Of a stretch of DNA of 64,000 nt, positions 60,368 to 64,000 are shown piece by piece (position 1 is the first letter of the stretch; each line of letters opens with the position of its first letter). Both the position numbers and the translations under genes were made by a program. This stretch comes from an uncultured Acidobacteriota bacterium (lineage in GTDB: Bacteria > Acidobacteriota > JAAYUB01), in assembly GCA_937925645.1 (NCBI GenBank), contig CALAMB010000189.1:1-64000 (forward strand), in the 5' to 3' direction. Below the pieces are notes generated by a model. That model was given only the letters and a program-made list of their open reading frames with translations. It was not told the origin of the DNA and did no database searches.

Positions 60368-60955
60368 TCAACCCAGAATACGGGCCAGCGTCACCGTCCG
60401 CTGTGGATCTATGTCCGACGTTTGCCGGCCAATCACCAGCAAAGTTCCCTGGCCTTCGATGAATACCCGCGTTGCGGGGGACGTTTTTCCCGAAAACAGC
60501 ATCAGCGTGTCGCCGGGGTGCCCGCGCAATACCGAGAGCAGGACCGCAGGGGCGATTTCAAGAGCCCTGGCCATCCACAACACGTGCATGCCCGCCGGGG
60601 CAGCATACTCCTCTAGTCTCATTGCCGCCACCTCGAAATTGGTCATGCCGAGTTTATGCTTGACCACTCTCAAAAAAGCGCATTTCTTTTGCCGGGGTTC
60701 TACTGCGACAACCCGACGCTCCGGGTACGCCAGCGCCAGTGGCACGGCCACCAATCCGTTGCCGGATCCTATGTCGACCGCCAGCTGCCAGGCGACCGGC
60801 GTGAGAATACTGAAAGCGGCAACCACCTCGCCCAGGTGCTTGCGGCGGAAAGTCTCAGGGTCTCGCTCGCCCACCAGCCGGATGCGCCGGTTCCAATGGT
60901 AGAGCAACGAAACGTACGTATCCAGCGGCTCGTGCTGACGTTCAGACTGGTTCAC
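60368..60955 (-). CDS. rsmG: 16S rRNA (guanine527-N7)-methyltransferase RsmG
   Basis: 195 residues. SAM-binding motif VDIGSGNGLVAVPLALAYP, followed by VVAVEPRQKKCAFL and a GMTNFEV motif; methylates G527 of 16S rRNA. The N-terminus is shorter than in E. coli, but the core is intact. It overlaps mnmG by 14 nt (start inside the mnmG end) and ends 1 nt from the parS palindrome. The mnmG-rsmG-parA-parB order is widely conserved next to the origin. Confidence 0.93.
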   Translation of the reverse strand: MNQSERQHEPLDTYVSLLYHWNRRIRLVGERDPETFRRKHLGEVVAAFSILTPVAWQLAVDIGSGNGLVAVPLALAYPERRVVAVEPRQKKCAFLRVVKHKLGMTNFEVAAMRLEEYAAPAGMHVLWMARALEIAPAVLLSVLRGHPGDTLMLFSGKTSPATRVFIEGQGTLLVIGRQTSDIDPQRTVTLARILG

Positions 60956-62849
60956 CAGATGTATCCTGGGCTGCCGTCGAAGCGTCCATTTCCATAAAAA
61001 CGCTTAATGCCGACAAGGCAGCCGGTGTAATGCCCCGCATGTGTTCGGCGGCAAGCAGCGAGTCAGGCCGTGACCGTTTCAGCCGTTCACGCATTTCCTG
61101 CGAGAGCGATGGGACGCGGTCGTAGTCGAAATCCGCCGGGATGCGGCGATCCCGTTTTTTCTCAAGCCGTTTCAATTCGTTCCGCTGAAGATCGATGTAT
61201 CCGGCATACTTGAAATCGTGCTCAACCTGGTCCAGGATTTCCGGCGGCGCGGCGACTTCGTCGTGCACGAGCAGTGGCGCCAGTTCGCGAAGCCGGATTT
61301 CGGGCATCTTGATGAGTTGGGCGAGCGCCCGGCCCGATCCGATGGCCTGCTGTACATGCTCCGGCAGGTCTCCCACCGGATCCCTGGCGCGCGAGATGTG
61401 CTTGCTCCGCACATAACCCGCCACGGATTCCAACGTGACATACTTGCGGGTGTACGCCTCCCAGCGCGCATCGTCCACCAGGCCGATTCGGCGTCCGACT
61501 GGAGTGAGCCGCTCGTCCGCGTTGTCAATGCGGAACAGCAGACGCAATTCCGCCCGTGAGGTGAACATGCGATAGGGTTCATCCACTCCGCGATCGGTCA
61601 GGTCACGGATCAGGATGCCCAGGTAGCCCATGGAGCGGTCAACTAGGAATGATTCGTTCCCGGCGGTTTTCCGGGCGGCATTAATTCCGGCGACCAGTCC
61701 CTGAGCCGCGGCTTCCTCGTACCCGCTGGTACCGTTGATTTGTCCGGCATGAAACAGCCCCCCGATCCGCCTGCTTTCCAGCGATGGCCATAATTCAGTG
61801 GGTTGGATGAAGTCATACTCGATGGCGTATGCCGGCCGGATGATCTCCGCTTGTTCGAAACCTGGCAGCGCGTGCAGCATGCTGATCTGAACGTCCAGCG
61901 GCATGCTTGAGGAAAAACCGTTGAGGTAAAGCTCGCGGGTGTCCAAACCCTCCGGTTCGACGAAGAGCTGATGGCGGTCTTTGTCGGGGAATTTCACCAC
62001 CTTGTCTTCAATCGACGGGCAATAGCGAGGGCCAATCCCGGTGATCTGGCCGGAAAAAAGCGGCGAGCGGTGAAGGTGTTCCCGGATTATACGGTGTACG
62101 CGGTCATCGGTATGGACGATGTGACAGCAGGTTTGGGGTAACGTGGCGGCGGATGTCCGAAACGAAAGAAACGTCGGCTTTTCATCTCCTTCTTGAACGG
62201 CCATCCGGGTGTAATCGACCGTCCGACCGTCAATCCGCGGAGGAGTGCCGGTTTTCAGCCGTTCGCAGGTATAACCCAACCGGCGAAGGCATTCGGCCAA
62301 GGCCACCGAAGGCGGTTCTCCGGCCCGGCCCGCCGGAATCCGGAGCGGACCGATGTGAATGAGTCCGTTGAGAAACGTGCCGGTGGTGAGGACGACGGCG
62401 CTGGCCCGATACCAGCGCTCATCATGAAGCGTGACTCCCGTGGCGCTATCGCCCCGCTCCGTTATTTCAACAACCTCGCCTTGTATCAAGTGAAGATTGG
62501 GCACGCCTTCCAGCGCTCGTTTCATTTCCTGCCGATAGCGATCCCGGTCCGATTGAGTTCTGGGACTCTGAACCGCCGGACCCCGCCGCCTGTTCAGCAG
62601 TCGGAACTGGATGCCGGTCCGGTCGGCGATCAGGCCCTGCAGTCCGCCCATTGCGTCAATCTCTCGGACCAGGTGTCCTTTGGCAATCCCGCCGATGGCC
62701 GGATTGCATGACATGGATGCGACCAGGTTGAGATTGGGTGAAATCAAGGCAGTCCGGGCACCAAGGCGGGCGGCGGCATGGGCCGCCTCACAGCCGGCAT
62801 GACCGGCCCCGATTACGATCACATCGAAAACGCCCGCCTCAACCGCCAT
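60942..62849 (-). CDS. mnmG: tRNA uridine-5-carboxymethylaminomethyl modification enzyme MnmG (GidA)
   Basis: 635 residues, the family length. FAD-binding N-terminus DVIVIGAGHAGCEAAHAAARLG, catalytic SMSCNPAIGGIAKGHL with the conserved Cys, GPRYCPSIEDKVVKFPDK with the second catalytic Cys, YLNGFSSSMP, and the C-terminal helical domain (YRMFTSRAELRLLFR). With MnmE it makes cmnm5U34 in tRNA. MnmE is not in the window. The start ATG at 62849 gives MAVEAGVFDVIVIG. The gene is convergent with nothing; a secreted-protein gene precedes it by 13 nt on the same strand. Confidence 0.96.
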   Translation of the reverse strand: MAVEAGVFDVIVIGAGHAGCEAAHAAARLGARTALISPNLNLVASMSCNPAIGGIAKGHLVREIDAMGGLQGLIADRTGIQFRLLNRRRGPAVQSPRTQSDRDRYRQEMKRALEGVPNLHLIQGEVVEITERGDSATGVTLHDERWYRASAVVLTTGTFLNGLIHIGPLRIPAGRAGEPPSVALAECLRRLGYTCERLKTGTPPRIDGRTVDYTRMAVQEGDEKPTFLSFRTSAATLPQTCCHIVHTDDRVHRIIREHLHRSPLFSGQITGIGPRYCPSIEDKVVKFPDKDRHQLFVEPEGLDTRELYLNGFSSSMPLDVQISMLHALPGFEQAEIIRPAYAIEYDFIQPTELWPSLESRRIGGLFHAGQINGTSGYEEAAAQGLVAGINAARKTAGNESFLVDRSMGYLGILIRDLTDRGVDEPYRMFTSRAELRLLFRIDNADERLTPVGRRIGLVDDARWEAYTRKYVTLESVAGYVRSKHISRARDPVGDLPEHVQQAIGSGRALAQLIKMPEIRLRELAPLLVHDEVAAPPEILDQVEHDFKYAGYIDLQRNELKRLEKKRDRRIPADFDYDRVPSLSQEMRERLKRSRPDSLLAAEHMRGITPAALSALSVFMEMDASTAAQDTSGEPV

Positions 62850-62862
62850 GCGTCACCGCCGA

Positions 62863-63630
62863 TTATTTCTTTTTAGCGGCAGGAACAGGCTCCAGGAACA
62901 GATCATCGGTCAAGCCAACGTTAAACTTGACCTCTGCGTATTCCACCAATCCCGTGTTTTTCTCACGGGTAAAGAATTCGACCCGATGCGGCGCCATCAC
63001 CCCGTCGGAGCTGAACCAGCGAAAAAACATCTCCGATTTGGGCAGAACGATCCCGTCTTCATTCCGGTCCTGATATTCCACCTTGACAGGTAGGGCAACG
63101 CCTTCTTCAAACAAGACGGTCACCGTGTAGTTTTCTGCATCGATAAACTCCAAGGCCTCCATGGGCTTAACCGTCTCAATTTCGGAAGGGCCGTAGTACA
63201 ATACCTTCATCCCGTCTTCCTTCCAGCGGCTCCGAAAGATGTTGTATATGTTCCGTTTCTCCGACAGGCGAAAGCGCCGCAGTTCCTCCTCGGTTTTGGG
63301 TTTGACCCGGCCGTATTCGTACGTCCAGCCTTTGCCGAGTTCAAGGTTGAAGATGTCCGCCAAAGCTTCACGCTGCTTTTCCAGTTCTGTCCGGGATTTG
63401 CCTTCCCAACGATAGTACTCCCAGAATTTCGTCCAAGACTGTCCATCCCTCTTGATGATAAAAAACCGGCCAGTGCCATACATGTCTTTCCATGTCAAAA
63501 ACCTTTGTCCACCTAGAGCCTGGATGGTCCGCTGGATCACCGTCTGCGCGCGGGGATCGTCGGCGGCTCGGGTCCAAGCTCCGGTCGACAAAAACATCAG
63601 CAACAGAATCGGCCACGTTTTCTTCGACAT
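62863..63630 (-). CDS. Secreted protein, outer-membrane lipoprotein-sorting-like
   Basis: 255 residues from ATG 63630 (GTG 63633 is also possible). Signal peptide ends near WTRA. The mature part is predicted to be a half-open beta-barrel: many beta-strands with RTIQALGGQRFLTWKD near the start and FFTREKNTGLVEYAEVKFN near the end, similar to LolA/LolB-like or DUF4292-type lipid-carrying folds. No lipobox Cys is present at the start. It lies 13 nt upstream of mnmG in the same direction, but its function need not be related to tRNA modification. Confidence 0.6.
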   Translation of the reverse strand: MSKKTWPILLLMFLSTGAWTRAADDPRAQTVIQRTIQALGGQRFLTWKDMYGTGRFFIIKRDGQSWTKFWEYYRWEGKSRTELEKQREALADIFNLELGKGWTYEYGRVKPKTEEELRRFRLSEKRNIYNIFRSRWKEDGMKVLYYGPSEIETVKPMEALEFIDAENYTVTVLFEEGVALPVKVEYQDRNEDGIVLPKSEMFFRWFSSDGVMAPHRVEFFTREKNTGLVEYAEVKFNVGLTDDLFLEPVPAAKKK

Positions 63631-63721
63631 CACACACCCCTCGGCACAGATTCACAATCAGGGATTCTTCCTGGATCCTGATCGTTTCAATCCTCGATGA
63701 AATAGCATCGAAAAGCGAACG

Positions 63722-64000
63722 CTAGCCGCCGCTAGATCGACATTGAAATACTGATCGGCAGGCGTCAACGTCTTTACGTATCTGGGTAATTAGTTCCGCC
63801 AACGTAGGAAAACTGTATTCGGGCCGGATCATCTCCTCAAAATACACCCGAACGGAGTGGCCGTACAGATCTTCCGCACAATCAAACAGGTGGATTTCCA
63901 AAACGCGCTGCCGGCAGGACAGAGACTTGCCGGTTTCAATCGACGGTCGGACACCCAGATTGGCCGCGCCGTCCCATCGCTTGCCGCCGGTTTGGAGCGA
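63722..64000 (-). CDS. ribF: Riboflavin biosynthesis protein RibF (C-terminal riboflavin kinase part)
   Basis: Only the last 92 codons are in the window. The visible part matches the riboflavin kinase domain: RWDGAANLGVRPSIETG, the acidic loop, VLEIHLFDCAEDLYG and VRVYFEEMIRPEYSFP, then QIRKDVDAC before the stop at 63722-63724. RibF makes FMN and FAD from riboflavin. The FAD synthetase half lies beyond the right edge, so completeness cannot be judged. Confidence 0.9.
   Translation of the reverse strand, partial: SLQTGGKRWDGAANLGVRPSIETGKSLSCRQRVLEIHLFDCAEDLYGHSVRVYFEEMIRPEYSFPTLAELITQIRKDVDACRSVFQCRSSGG

Noticed and set aside
58217-62849. oriC or DnaA-box cluster inside the par region
   Set aside because: No run of TTATCCACA-like boxes was seen, so only proximity to the origin is claimed.
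1-64000. CRISPR arrays, insertion sequences, integrases, prophage genes
   Set aside because: No spaced direct repeats, transposase motifs or phage structural genes were seen; composition is even across the window.

Overview
The window is 64 kb of GC-rich, densely packed DNA from a Gram-negative bacterium. Exosortase/PEP-CTERM sorting, an EpsI-like protein, OmpA and LysM envelope proteins, CarD, bactofilin and short secreted proteins with a [YF]TNxDL motif together suggest Acidobacteriota or a close relative. That placement is inferred from gene content only; there is no rRNA gene to anchor it. I recognised no tRNA, rRNA, CRISPR array, insertion sequence or prophage. The window starts inside sppA and ends inside ribF.

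Layout. 1-16 kb: housekeeping and salvage genes (sppA, ruvC, yebC, an MTA/purine phosphorylase, lepA, DUF502, a polysaccharide deacetylase overlapping an MTA/SAH-type deaminase, LysM and OmpA envelope proteins, truB, an M20 peptidase, a DUF362 ferredoxin-like protein, pyk). 16-21 kb: a membrane VWA protein, then an HlyD-type adaptor and a LolD/MacB-type ATPase with no permease beside them. 21.3-26.9 kb: the most unusual locus. A CreB/CreC two-component pair is followed by two CreB-type boxes (TTCAC-N6-TTCAC), then a VIT-VWA protein ending in a PEP-CTERM sorting signal, a dedicated exosortase and an EpsI-like protein. The last three genes overlap. 27-30 kb: maltokinase and GlgM, two enzymes that make maltose-1-phosphate for the GlgE alpha-glucan pathway. 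30-36 kb: carD, a CNNM/CorC-type protein, and two head-to-head ECF sigma/anti-sigma/secreted-protein modules. 36-47 kb: lipid and envelope functions and several poorly known secreted proteins, including one built of six roughly 22-residue YSGxxxRW repeats. 47-54 kb: a MurA whose active-site Cys is Asp, two GT2 glycosyltransferases, trmL, a YhcC-like radical SAM protein, a long trmB and a UPF0173 hydrolase. 54-64 kb: a B12-binding radical SAM protein, a DASS transporter, then the origin-proximal cluster bactofilin-parB-parA-parS-rsmG-mnmG, a secreted protein and ribF.

How it fits together. The clearest new hypothesis is that CreBC controls a one-substrate exosortase system: CreC senses, CreB binds the boxes at 23511-23559, and the three-gene operon makes the surface VIT-VWA protein together with the enzyme and helper that process it. 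It parallels the sortase-based dedicated systems known in marine proteobacteria but uses an exosortase. Rho-independent terminators are clear after yebC, the LysM gene and ompA. Two other terminators (50784-50808 on +, 54228-54253 on -) have no intact gene in front of them, which suggests short unannotated transcripts.
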